Notes: a model not told the origin generated them from the sequence alone. Positions 1 to 6,634 are shown, numbered from the stretch's first letter. The stretch: 10,198 bases of DNA from Acidobacteriaceae bacterium (GCA_003168235.1 PMSZ01000566.1:1120-11317); one strand, 5' to 3'. A program made the numbers and translations.

Positions 1-25
1 TTCGTTGCGAACCTCTTGCGGAATA

Positions 26-44
26 CTGGGGTGCGATATCCCAG
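26..44. repeat. Short inverted repeat (possible hairpin) at left edge
   Basis: CTGGG at 26-30 pairs with CCCAG at 40-44 across a 9-base loop. A second pairing, GGTGCG at 30-35 with CGCACC at 51-56, overlaps it, so the two are mutually exclusive. No T-tract follows, so it is not a convincing intrinsic terminator. It may be the tail of an upstream transcript or chance. Confidence 0.25.
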
Positions 45-70
45 CACGACCGCACCTAGTAGTCCTTATG

Positions 71-86
71 CTGCAATATGTTGCAG
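71..86. repeat. Inverted repeat CTGCAA-TATG-TTGCAG, possible operator
   Basis: Six-base perfect arms flank a four-base centre. The element lies about 30 bases upstream of the candidate -35 box of the propeller gene, a reasonable place for a dimeric regulator to bind. No regulator gene is nearby in the window, so the operator role is only an inference. Confidence 0.3.
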
Positions 87-116
87 ACTGACTTTGGGGC
101 CTGGTCGCGCGGCTTT

Positions 117-144
117 TTGATTGAACCGCCGCTCCCGCTATGAT
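117..144 (+). promoter_or_regulatory. Candidate sigma-70-type promoter for the propeller gene
   Basis: TTGATT (117-122) and TATGAT (139-144) are separated by 16 bases. The first matches TTGACA at four of six positions and the second matches TATAAT at five of six. Initiation would fall near 150, leaving a leader of about 35 bases before the ATG at 186. This is a pattern match only. Confidence 0.45.
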
Positions 145-185
145 CCAATTTAGCAACGCCGTTTTGGTGCGGGTCCGATGTTCCT

Positions 186-1355
186 ATGAGAATTTCTGCC
201 TTTTCCTTCTTTCGTCGCGGAGCCCTGTTGATCTTGTTTTTAATAGCGGGCGGGCTAGCCCGAAGTGCGGCTGCCCAGGACTATCTGCTCACCAATGACG
301 ATTCGTTCAGCAATGGGGTTTCGTATTACACGATCGGCGGCAGCGGAGCGCTGACCTTTGCCATGGAGGTGCCCGGGCCCGGCCTGGGCATTGGCGGCGG
401 ATATTTCGGAATGAACCGTTTGGTAGTCGTGGATAGCGGGAACACGCAATGCATCTTCGCCTCTGAGGCGATGACGAACGATGTGGCGTGGTACGTTCCC
501 GGTGCGGGAGTGGTCGGCGGCTCTGCGACCGGCTCACAAAACGACGACGGCAGCGCCAACGGTATCGGATTGGCGGCGAACGCGCAGTACGTCTACGCAA
601 GTTTCAGCACCTCCAGCACGATTGCGACGTTTCAGGTGCAGCCCGGATGTGTGCTGACATTTCTGAGTGACATTGCGGTCGGCGGGCTCAATGGTGGGAC
701 GATCGATGGCATGGCGCTCCATGGGAACATGCTGATCACCTCTTTCGCGGACGGGTCGATTGAGTCGTTCAGTGTGGGCGCGGGAACCCCGGTGCCGAAC
801 GGCGACTTGCAGATTTCAACGGCTTCGCCGAGCGGCCAGAGTTATCCGAACGGGATCGACATTACTCAGGATGGGCACTTCGCTATCTTTGGAGATACAT
901 CGTCGTTCGACCTCGTCGAAGTGTCCGATATCTCGTCGGGAAAGCTGACGGCAACGATACCCTATCGCCTCCACGGCGCCGGCATTAGTTCGAGCGACAT
1001 CATGCTGAGCCCGGATGAAACCATCCTGTACATCATTAACACGCAGGGTGCGGTGGTGACGGCGGCATTTTTCAACAAGAATACAGGCCAGATTACTCCA
1101 GGCTGCACTTCTGCGAGGCTTCGGGACTATGTGCAGGGATGGTCGTATCTGGGCGGTCTGGTGTTGCAGCAGACGACGGGCAACGGCGGCGGAGTGTATG
1201 TGGCGGAATTCGGCGCGCCCTCGGGGGTTGCGGCAGTGAACCTGACGGTGAATGGCGCCAAGTGCGCGCTGAAGGAAGCATCTGGTTCGCCGGTCGCCGA
1301 TGAGTATAGCCAGGGACTTCTATCGATCGGAAGATTTCCGCCGCGTTCGTTCTAG
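186..1355 (+). CDS. Secreted beta-propeller protein, lactonase/YVTN-like
   Basis: The 389-residue product begins with a clear Sec signal peptide: positive MRISAFSFFRRG, a hydrophobic core, and a likely cleavage after ARSAAA near residue 30. The rest is made of repeating Gly/Asp-rich beta-strand segments, such as the parts around FADGSIESFSV, ITQDGHFAIFGD and LSPDETILYIIN. These resemble blades of lactonase-type (YVTN/6-phosphogluconolactonase-like) seven-bladed propellers, which bind or hydrolyse small ligands or act as scaffolds. No catalytic residue can be assigned. It has no anchor beyond the signal peptide, so it is probably periplasmic or secreted. The ATG at 186 has only a weak ribosome-binding site but gives the ideal signal-peptide start. 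It is followed by a tandem repeat and the multicopper oxidase on the same strand, with a 93-base gap. Fold class is fairly safe; specific function is unknown. Confidence 0.75.
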   Translation: MRISAFSFFRRGALLILFLIAGGLARSAAAQDYLLTNDDSFSNGVSYYTIGGSGALTFAMEVPGPGLGIGGGYFGMNRLVVVDSGNTQCIFASEAMTNDVAWYVPGAGVVGGSATGSQNDDGSANGIGLAANAQYVYASFSTSSTIATFQVQPGCVLTFLSDIAVGGLNGGTIDGMALHGNMLITSFADGSIESFSVGAGTPVPNGDLQISTASPSGQSYPNGIDITQDGHFAIFGDTSSFDLVEVSDISSGKLTATIPYRLHGAGISSSDIMLSPDETILYIINTQGAVVTAAFFNKNTGQITPGCTSARLRDYVQGWSYLGGLVLQQTTGNGGGVYVAEFGAPSGVAAVNLTVNGAKCALKEASGSPVADEYSQGLLSIGRFPPRSF

Positions 1356-1365
1356 CGGGGTAGCC

Positions 1366-1440
1366 GACGTCAGGTTAGTCGGTTAATCCGACATCAGGTT
1401 AGTGAGTTGATCCGAGTTAGTCAGTTGATCCGTTGTCAGG
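1366..1440. repeat. Imperfect 24-base tandem repeat array between two genes
   Basis: Two 24-base units (1366-1389 and 1390-1413) match at about 20 positions. An 18-base shortened copy (1414-1431) lacks the 5' part, and a partial copy of the unit start follows (1432-1440). The shared core is GGTTAGT...GTTGATCC. The array fills almost the whole gap between the propeller stop and the multicopper oxidase start, and its last bases supply part of that gene's ribosome-binding site. It could bind a regulator, form a leader structure, or be slippage-generated spacer. Confidence 0.8.
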
Positions 1441-1444
1441 GGAG
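1438..1444 (+). promoter_or_regulatory. Ribosome-binding site that fixes the multicopper oxidase start
   Basis: AGGGGAG lies four bases before the ATG at 1449 and is a strong anti-16S match. It argues for the ATG over an in-frame TTG at 1407, which lies inside the tandem repeats and would put a polar extension in front of the signal peptide. Confidence 0.75.
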
Positions 1445-1448
1445 TGTT

Positions 1449-3074
1449 ATGGGTTGTGTTACTCGTTGGTTGTTCTTGCCGGTGTTGTGCACAGTTTCCG
1501 TTCTTCATTTGGCGGCGCAGTGTCCGGCGCGCCCTGTTTCCGGCACTGAGGTTCAAGACGCCTACACGGTCACTCCGCAAAACGGCGTGCTGCAGGCGGA
1601 CTTTTCGCTCGGCTACTCGGTCGACCAGCAGGGATATACCCACTACTGCTATCAGTATCAATCTCCAACCGGCGTCGTCGAGGCGCCAACGCTGCGACTC
1701 AACCCCGGCGACCAGTTCCAACTCAACGTAACGAACGTCATTCAGGACAGTGACGCGTCAAAGATGCAGATGCATCATGCGGCAACGGGCCAGGTTTGCG
1801 GCGATGGCGGGATGGCAACGATCAGCTCAACCAATGTCCATTTTCATGGCATGCCCATTCCGCCCACCTGCCATCAGGACGACGTGATCGACACCCTGAT
1901 CCAGCCCGGTTCTCCGGCGTTTGATTTCAACATTCAGATACCGGCGGACACGCCGCCTGGTCTCTACTGGTATCACCCCCATGTGCATGGATTCACCGAG
2001 TTCCAGGTGAATGGTGGAGCGGCCGGCGCGATCATCGTCAACGGAATGGAAAAGGTAAGGCCCGAAGTGAAAGGCCTTAAAGAACGCGTGTTTGTGGTCC
2101 GCCAGCAATATCTGGTGCCGTGGATTCCCGGTCCTTATCAACTTTCTCTCAATTTTCAGGTCTCCAATTTTCCCAACAGTCCAGCCCCGTACATTTTGAT
2201 GAAGCCCGGCGAGAAGCAGTTCTGGCGGGTTGCGAATTCCACGCTACAGGACTTCATGCCGTTGCAGGTGCTGATCAATGGCTACGCGGAAAAACTTGAG
2301 CTGATCGCGCTGGACGGTTACCCGCTCAAGAGCACAAGGCGGGTGGATACGATCCTGATTCCGCCGGCTGGCCGCGCCGAGTTTATCGTCACGGGACCTC
2401 CGGCGGGAGGTTCTGGCCAGTTCATAACCGGGCCCTACAATACCGGGCCGACTGGGAATCAGGATTTCACGCAGATGTTGGCGGTCATGACTCCGACGCA
2501 GAGCGGCGGGCAGGCAGCGACGCAGTCGTCATCTTCATCCATGCAGTCGTCCGCCATGCAATCGTCACTCATGCAATCGTCCGCGCCGGAAGACAGTGTG
2601 AAGGCGCCTGCCGCGAAGATGAAGTGGTCGGACATCGAATCCAAGGCTGTGACTGCGCAACGCAAGCTTTATTTTTCCGAGGAATTTGGCGGCACCAACG
2701 GGCCGATCCAGTTTTATATCTCGCTCGACGGACAGCAACCGAAGGTATTCCAGGCCGATGAGAAGCCGCTGATTACGACGCATGTCGGCGCGGTCGAAGA
2801 CTGGACCATCGAAAACCGCGCGCTCGAAACTCATGCTTTCCACATTCACCAAATCCATTTCAAATTGCTGGAAGTGGACGGGCAGCCGGCGCCGAACCAG
2901 GACATGCTGGACACCATACCGATTCCGTTCTGGAGCGGCACGGGGCCCTATCACAGCGTGAAAGTGCGCATGGACTTCAGCGACCCGACCATTGCCGGCA
3001 CGTTCGTGTTTCACTGCCACATTCTTCTTCACGAGGACCTGGGTATGATGCATAAGATCCTCGTCGAGCCCTGA
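1449..3074 (+). CDS. Exported multicopper oxidase (laccase-like)
   Basis: The 541-residue protein has a Sec-type signal peptide (residues 1 to about 23, ending HLAAQC) with no twin-arginine motif. It carries all four copper-binding motifs of multicopper oxidases: VHFHG (His131, His133), WYHPHVHG (His176, His178), HAFHIHQIH (His462, His465, His467) and FHCHILLHEDLGMM (His522, Cys523, His524, His528, Met533). Type 1, type 2 and type 3 copper sites are therefore complete, and a Met occupies the axial type 1 position. The family couples four one-electron oxidations of phenols, Cu(I), Fe(II) or Mn(II) to reduction of O2 to water. Residues 353-382 form a Gln/Ser/Met-rich insert with MQSS repeats, reminiscent of the Met-rich copper-binding insert of CueO, though the sequence is different. 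No copper chaperone or efflux gene is adjacent, so the substrate is open: copper detoxification and phenol oxidation are both possible. Confidence 0.93.
   Translation: MGCVTRWLFLPVLCTVSVLHLAAQCPARPVSGTEVQDAYTVTPQNGVLQADFSLGYSVDQQGYTHYCYQYQSPTGVVEAPTLRLNPGDQFQLNVTNVIQDSDASKMQMHHAATGQVCGDGGMATISSTNVHFHGMPIPPTCHQDDVIDTLIQPGSPAFDFNIQIPADTPPGLYWYHPHVHGFTEFQVNGGAAGAIIVNGMEKVRPEVKGLKERVFVVRQQYLVPWIPGPYQLSLNFQVSNFPNSPAPYILMKPGEKQFWRVANSTLQDFMPLQVLINGYAEKLELIALDGYPLKSTRRVDTILIPPAGRAEFIVTGPPAGGSGQFITGPYNTGPTGNQDFTQMLAVMTPTQSGGQAATQSSSSSMQSSAMQSSLMQSSAPEDSVKAPAAKMKWSDIESKAVTAQRKLYFSEEFGGTNGPIQFYISLDGQQPKVFQADEKPLITTHVGAVEDWTIENRALETHAFHIHQIHFKLLEVDGQPAPNQDMLDTIPIPFWSGTGPYHSVKVRMDFSDPTIAGTFVFHCHILLHEDLGMMHKILVEP
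2520..2585 (+). repeat. 15-base in-frame tandem repeat encoding MQSSx
   Basis: Three consecutive 15-base units (2541-2555, 2556-2570, 2571-2585) encode MQSSA, MQSSL and MQSSA. A degenerate earlier unit at 2520-2534 encodes TQSSS. The first position of the codon triplets is almost unchanged and third positions vary (cag/caa, tcc/tca), which fits expansion by slippage and later drift. It lies inside the multicopper oxidase coding region. Confidence 0.85.
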
Positions 3075-3119
3075 TCGCGCTCGTGGTTGCGGCTCGAAAT
3101 TGACAGGGAACAACTGAAC

Positions 3120-3148
3120 AAAAAACGGGGCCGCTTTGCGCGGCCCCG
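3120..3148 (-). terminator. Intrinsic terminator of the Kelch-protein gene
   Basis: CGGGGCCGC (3126-3134) pairs perfectly with GCGGCCCCG (3140-3148), giving a 9-bp, almost all-GC stem with a 5-base loop. On the minus strand the stem is followed by six T (A-run 3120-3125), the classic rho-independent layout, 22 bases after the stop of the minus-strand gene. On the plus strand no T-run follows, so it is less likely to end the multicopper oxidase transcript efficiently. Confidence 0.9.
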
Positions 3149-3170
3149 CAAGGGAAGCTATTCGGTTTTA

Positions 3171-5552
3171 TTACTTGCCCGTTCCCGTCAGACTCGAAGT
3201 CTGCGGGCTACCGGGTCCGCTATCGCTCACCGACAGTGTGCCGGACAGCGTGCCGGTCTGCGTTGGCGAGAACACCACGCTGATCGTGCAAGTGGACTTC
3301 GAGCCAAGGCTTGACGAGCAGGTTGTCGTGGAGACACTGAAGTCCCCCGTCGTCCCGATCGAAATGCCGGTCAGCGCTACGCCCTGCTTGTTGTCGAGCG
3401 TAAACACCTTGGCTGCACTGGTGGATCCGACTTTCGTAGCCGGGAACGTCTTGCTGGCCGGTGTCAACGTGACTCCAGCAGCGCCGGTACCCGTGAGCGG
3501 TACAGACTGTGGGCTGTTCGGAGCGTTGTCGGTGATGGTGATGGCCCCGGAGTTAGTTCCAACCTGAGTCGGAGTGAAGGTGACTTCGATCTTGCAGCTC
3601 TTGGATACAGCAAGTGTGCTGCCGCAAGGTTTGGTGCTGGCGGTGAGGGCAAAAGCGCCGCTGGCTGCGATGCTGCTGATGTCCAGCGTCGCGGTGCCGG
3701 TGTTCTCGAGAGTAACGCTCTTGGCTTTGCTCGTTGATCCCACAGCTTCGCTACTGAACGTCAAAGACGCCGGCGTAAGGGTGACGGCGGGTGCAGAGCT
3801 CTTTGTAACCGTGAGTGCTACCGTCGTGGTATTGGTCAGCGAGCCTGACACGCCGGAGATGGTGATGGTTGAGGTGCCAACGGTAGCCGTTGCGCTAGCC
3901 GTGAAGGTCAGCGAACTCGTCGTGCTGGCGGGATTTGGAGAGAAGCTCGCCGTCACGCCGCTGGGCAAAGTGGAGGTGCTGAGAGTGACGCTGCCGTTGA
4001 AACCGTTCTCTGGAGTGATCGTGACGGTGGTCGAAGCGTTGCTACCCTGAGCCACGCTGACCGAAGACGGGCTTGCGCTCAGGGTGAAGTCAGCTTGCGC
4101 CACAACCGTTACCGGAATCGCGTTCGACTCGATGCCGTTGGTCACCACAACCAGGTTGTAGCTTCCGCTGGGAACGCCGTTCGGCACGTCAAACTCGGTC
4201 GTCGCGGCAGTGCCGGGAGCGATCGAGTGGGTGTTTTCATTGTGCGTGGTGGCGTAATAGACAGAGGAGCCCTGCTCGAGGAGCACGAGAGGATAGTCGG
4301 TGTCTCCCTGGTAGTCGTCACCGTAAGCGTTGTTCTGGGTCAAGCCGTTGAGTTGCACGCCAGACAGAGTGTTGTTGGTCGAAGGACTGCCGATCGTGCC
4401 GCTAATCGGAGTGATCGTTGGCGCGACGCCCGCAACCACACCGGCAGCCGGCGTATAGATTTCAACGGTGCCGCTGAAGTCGGTGAACATGATCTGACCG
4501 GTCGGAAGGATCATCAGGTGTCCAACGTAGGAGGAATCATCCGGGCAGTTCTTGGGATTCGGAGCGTCCGACAGGGTGCCGGCCACCGGATCGTACTCGA
4601 CAAACTGGCAACCGGAATTGAAGAGTCCGGGACTCAGCATGGCGAGAACCTTGCCGTTCGGTTCGAGCGCCGACGGACCGTCGGCCTGATCCAAACCGCC
4701 CGAGGGAGTCGGGCCGGCCGTCCAGGTGTTGCTGGCAACATCGTAGATGGCGGTGGCAACCACGTTGCCGCCAACCTGAAATACCTTGTTGTTGTACATC
4801 AGGACGGCAGCACCCAATTCCTCGTCGTTCGCGTTGTAGAGCTGGACGGGAGTGTTGGCTGCGCAGGACCAGACGCCGGTGGTCTGATCGTAGAGTTCCG
4901 ATCCTTGGCTGGTGCCGCAATTGGGGTCGCTTTTCGCATCGACGGTCAGGATCAGGCCGTTGGTGAGAATGGTGAAGCCAGATTCGTCGTTATTGGGCTG
5001 CTTGACGCCGCCGGTTTCGGTCCAGGAATTCGGGCCGTTAAAGAGTGCGACCTGGTTAGAGCAGCAGTCCGCCTGCATGTAAGTTCCGTCGGGCAGAATG
5101 ATGCTCTCGGCGTCACCGATATTTCCCCAGCCGCTCGGCGGGGAGTTTTTCGCCCAGGTAATGGAGGTGCCGGAGATGGTGCCAAGCGCACCCAGGGTCG
5201 TCCATGCATCGCCACCGTTGTTGTATTCGCCGCCTTCGACGGCGATCGTTTTACCGTCCAGCAGCACTTGCGAGCCGAAAAACCATGGTGCGTAACCGGA
5301 GGGCAGACTTCCGCCGGAACTCCAGGTGCCGTTGATATAACTGCCGGTTGAATCGGGAGTGAGAATATGCCAGTTGGCGGAATTTCCCTGTTGTTCTTCG
5401 TGCACCAGGATCCTGCCGTCCCTGAGTTGCATCATGACGCCAACGTTAGCGCCGGGTTGATTTTTAAGTGGTGTCCAAGTCTGGGCACCTGCGGCTCCGA
5501 GCAAGGCGAACAGCGCGGCGCATGTGATGGCGAGCTTTTGAAGAAATTTCAA
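3171..5552 (-). CDS. Secreted Kelch/galactose-oxidase-like protein with Ig-like and ASH domains
   Basis: The 793-residue product starts with a Sec signal peptide (residues 1-23, ending LLGAAGA). Residues about 24-385 form a Kelch-type propeller with repeated segments such as GGEYNNGGDAW, QVGGNVVATAIYDV and PTGQIMFTDFSGTVEIY. Residues about 386-487 resemble the C-terminal Ig-like domain (DUF1929-like) of galactose-oxidase-type proteins, including NGLTQNNAYGDDYQ and PLVLLEQGSSVYYATT. Residues 488-589 are an Ig-like repeat, and residues 590-693 and 694-793 are two paralogous ASH-type domains ending LTGTG. Galactose oxidases use a Cys-Tyr copper radical; I cannot align those residues with confidence, so an adhesive, carbohydrate-binding or structural role is as likely as oxidase activity. 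The start is TTG, supported by the signal peptide and the ribosome-binding site at 5560-5566; no ATG lies near it. An intrinsic terminator follows the stop. Gene and domain order are secure; activity is not. Confidence 0.9.
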   Translation of the reverse strand: MKFLQKLAITCAALFALLGAAGAQTWTPLKNQPGANVGVMMQLRDGRILVHEEQQGNSANWHILTPDSTGSYINGTWSSGGSLPSGYAPWFFGSQVLLDGKTIAVEGGEYNNGGDAWTTLGALGTISGTSITWAKNSPPSGWGNIGDAESIILPDGTYMQADCCSNQVALFNGPNSWTETGGVKQPNNDESGFTILTNGLILTVDAKSDPNCGTSQGSELYDQTTGVWSCAANTPVQLYNANDEELGAAVLMYNNKVFQVGGNVVATAIYDVASNTWTAGPTPSGGLDQADGPSALEPNGKVLAMLSPGLFNSGCQFVEYDPVAGTLSDAPNPKNCPDDSSYVGHLMILPTGQIMFTDFSGTVEIYTPAAGVVAGVAPTITPISGTIGSPSTNNTLSGVQLNGLTQNNAYGDDYQGDTDYPLVLLEQGSSVYYATTHNENTHSIAPGTAATTEFDVPNGVPSGSYNLVVVTNGIESNAIPVTVVAQADFTLSASPSSVSVAQGSNASTTVTITPENGFNGSVTLSTSTLPSGVTASFSPNPASTTSSLTFTASATATVGTSTITISGVSGSLTNTTTVALTVTKSSAPAVTLTPASLTFSSEAVGSTSKAKSVTLENTGTATLDISSIAASGAFALTASTKPCGSTLAVSKSCKIEVTFTPTQVGTNSGAITITDNAPNSPQSVPLTGTGAAGVTLTPASKTFPATKVGSTSAAKVFTLDNKQGVALTGISIGTTGDFSVSTTTCSSSLGSKSTCTISVVFSPTQTGTLSGTLSVSDSGPGSPQTSSLTGTGK

Positions 5553-5559
5553 GCGGGAA

Positions 5560-5566
5560 TCCCCTT
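5560..5566 (-). promoter_or_regulatory. Ribosome-binding site supporting a TTG start
   Basis: On the minus strand AAGGGGA lies seven bases before the TTG at 5552. It is the main reason, with the signal peptide, for accepting a TTG initiation codon for the Kelch-type protein. Confidence 0.7.
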
Positions 5567-5570
5567 TTTG

Positions 5571-5864
5571 ACTTTGGAAGAGCGGTTACTACCGTAGAGA
5601 CTCTACAACGGTTTCACCTGCTTGTGTAGTGTGAAAAGATTCGTAACTCATGTGCAATGAATTGGTTCGCGACCGCATGGACACAAAAAAAAGTTTCGAC
5701 GGCAGGTCCCGGAGCATTTCTTCGCAATAACGATTGCGCCCACAGCATTCGCGAAACGCGGGATCGAGGGAAGAAAGTTAACTTACGAAAACCGGGGTGA
5801 TTCATCCGTCTGGGTTGCGGAGAGGCCAAGCGGGGATCGACGGCAGCAAAGATTCAGAGGAGAT
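5571..5864. other. Non-coding gap of about 295 bases between the Kelch gene and tRNA-Pro
   Basis: The only open frame of any length is 71 residues on the minus strand (5614-5829). It has a TTG start, Arg/Pro-rich composition and no family resemblance, so I do not call it. The gap holds the palindrome at 5594-5606, an interrupted inverted repeat TTTCAC (5612-5617)/GTGAAA (5631-5636) and a run of eight A at 5685-5692, which is a T-run on the minus strand and could mark the end of the tRNA-Pro transcript although no strong stem precedes it. I could not identify a convincing promoter for the Kelch gene; readthrough from tRNA-Pro is possible. Confidence 0.6.
5594..5606. repeat. Palindrome GTAGAGACTCTAC upstream of the Kelch gene
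   Basis: Six-base perfect arms surround a single central base. Flanking ACC (5591-5593) and GGT (5610-5612) could extend pairing across a three-base bulge. It sits 42 bases upstream of the TTG start, in the probable leader or promoter region, so an operator or leader hairpin are both possible. No regulator can be named. Confidence 0.4.
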
Positions 5865-5941
5865 TGGTCGGGGCGCGCGGATTTGAACCGCGGACCCCCT
5901 GCGCCCAAGGCAGGTGCGCTACCAGGCTGCGCTACGCCCCG
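5865..5941 (-). tRNA. tRNA-Pro(UGG), CCA encoded
   Basis: The minus strand folds into a complete cloverleaf. The acceptor stem is CGGGGCG (5' end at 5941) with CGCCCCG, followed by discriminator A and an encoded CCA (5865-5867). The D-arm is GCGC...GCGC with CCTGGTA in the loop. The anticodon stem CCTGC/GCAGG carries loop CTTGGGC, giving anticodon TGG. The T-arm is CGCGG-TTCAAAT-CCGCG. The 5' C1 paired with G72 is typical of bacterial tRNA-Pro. It is single and divergent from the next gene. Confidence 0.97.
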
Positions 5942-5950
5942 ACTGAATCG

Positions 5951-5956
5951 ATTATA
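5951..5956 (-). promoter_or_regulatory. -10 box of the tRNA-Pro promoter
   Basis: On the minus strand TATAAT occurs at 5956-5951, about 10 bases upstream of the mature 5' end at 5941, and fits an initiation point just before the tRNA. No good -35 match is visible at the expected spacing, so only the -10 box is claimed. Confidence 0.5.
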
Positions 5957-5986
5957 AATGCGATTCCCGATAAGGGTGTGGTGGTG

Positions 5987-6010
5987 ACTTTCGTGACATC
6001 CCCTGAAAGT
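5987..6010. repeat. Inverted repeat ACTTTC/GAAAGT in the divergent gap
   Basis: Six-base arms at 5987-5992 and 6005-6010 are separated by 12 bases. The element lies between the tRNA-Pro promoter and the -10 box of the 2H phosphoesterase gene, where a shared regulator could bind. Chance occurrence cannot be excluded. Confidence 0.3.
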
Positions 6011-6038
6011 GGAATGCCCTTGCAGAACGCGGCCGGAC

Positions 6039-6044
6039 TATAAT
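6039..6044 (+). promoter_or_regulatory. -10 box for the 2H phosphoesterase gene
   Basis: A perfect TATAAT lies 41 bases before the ATG at 6086, giving a predicted leader of about 35 bases. The best -35-like sequence, TTGCAG (6020-6025), is only 13 bases upstream, too close for a standard promoter, so the -35 element is weak or absent. Confidence 0.45.
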
Positions 6045-6056
6045 TTTCTAAGAACC

Positions 6057-6084
6057 ATATTGAGTAGAACATATTGACTAGAAC
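6057..6084. repeat. 14-base tandem direct repeat at the 2H gene start
   Basis: ATATTGAGTAGAAC (6057-6070) and ATATTGACTAGAAC (6071-6084) are back-to-back and differ at one base. A further AGAAC occurs at 6051-6055. The second copy ends just before the ATG at 6086, so the repeats occupy the leader where a ribosome-binding site would be, and no good one is visible. The next bases, GAACAATGTTC (6081-6091), form an 11-base palindrome around the start codon. Confidence 0.8.
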
Positions 6085-6085
6085 A

Positions 6086-6634
6086 ATGTTCAGTCCACGC
6101 TACGCCCTGGTGGCCTACGTACGCGATGCGGTGGGGGAGTTTGTCGAGCAGTTGCGACGCGAACTGCACCCGGCCATTGCCCACATGGCGGCCCATCTCA
6201 CCGTTCTTCCTCCGCGGGACTTGACGGGATCGGAAGCGGCGGCCTTGGAATTTCTGGAAGAAGCTTGCAGCCGGGTTGTCCCCTTCAGCGTCGAGTTGGG
6301 CGAGGTGGAAACGTTCCTGCCCACGACTCCGACGGTGTTCATTCAGGTGAAGCGCGAAGCCTTCCGGATCCGGGAGCTGCACGATCAACTCTGCGGCGAA
6401 GGATTGCGCTGCGACGAGAACTGGCCCTACGTTCCACATCTGACGATTCTGAAAACCGCGACGGATGCGGAGGCGAGCGCGGCGCTGATCGTGGCGCGGC
6501 AGCGCTGGGCGCAGTTCTCGGGAAAACGCCGGGTGCAGGTGGAAGAGTTGATGTTCGTCCGCGAGACCGGCGGCTACTGGCAGGACGTAGCGCCGGTGGC
6601 GTTGGGACGCGGCCAATTGTCGACCAAGATGTAA
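6086..6634 (+). CDS. 2H phosphoesterase (2'-5' RNA ligase/ThpR-like)
   Basis: The 182-residue cytosolic protein has the two signature HxT/S motifs of the 2H phosphoesterase superfamily: HLTV (His37, Thr39) and HLTI (His118, Thr120), spaced as in the family's two-lobed fold. Members hydrolyse or form 2',3'-cyclic phosphate and 2'-5' linkages in RNA or nucleotides; ThpR (LigT) acts on tRNA halves. Length is typical. The ATG at 6086 is chosen because it begins directly before the first beta-strand (RYALVAYV); an in-frame TTG at 6074 would add four residues and lies in the direct repeat. Neither has a strong ribosome-binding site. It is divergent from tRNA-Pro. The substrate cannot be read from sequence, and the more diverged members of the superfamily have varied roles. 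Confidence 0.85.
   Translation: MFSPRYALVAYVRDAVGEFVEQLRRELHPAIAHMAAHLTVLPPRDLTGSEAAALEFLEEACSRVVPFSVELGEVETFLPTTPTVFIQVKREAFRIRELHDQLCGEGLRCDENWPYVPHLTILKTATDAEASAALIVARQRWAQFSGKRRVQVEELMFVRETGGYWQDVAPVALGRGQLSTKM

Noticed and set aside
1366..1440. CRISPR-like array
   Set aside because: The copies are directly adjacent with no unique spacers, units are only 18-24 bases and imperfect, and no cas gene is present.
1407..1448. TTG start giving a 555-residue multicopper oxidase
   Set aside because: It lies inside the tandem repeats, adds a polar stretch before the signal peptide and has no ribosome-binding site, while the ATG at 1449 has AGGGGAG four bases upstream.
2565..3113. 182-residue open frame on the minus strand
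   Set aside because: It is antisense to the copper-binding C-terminus of the multicopper oxidase and has no signal of its own.
4095..5351. 418-residue open frame on the plus strand
   Set aside because: It is antisense to the Kelch-protein gene, is Arg/Gly/Val-rich, resembles no family and is explained by the GC-rich codon pattern of the real gene.
5614..5829. 71-residue open frame in the tRNA-Pro/Kelch gap
   Set aside because: It has a TTG start with no ribosome-binding site, Arg/Pro-rich composition and no recognisable motif.
6081..6091. Possible LexA box GAAC-AAT-GTTC
   Set aside because: The Gram-positive-type LexA box is GAAC-N4-GTTC; here the spacer is three bases, and the palindrome arises partly from the start codon.
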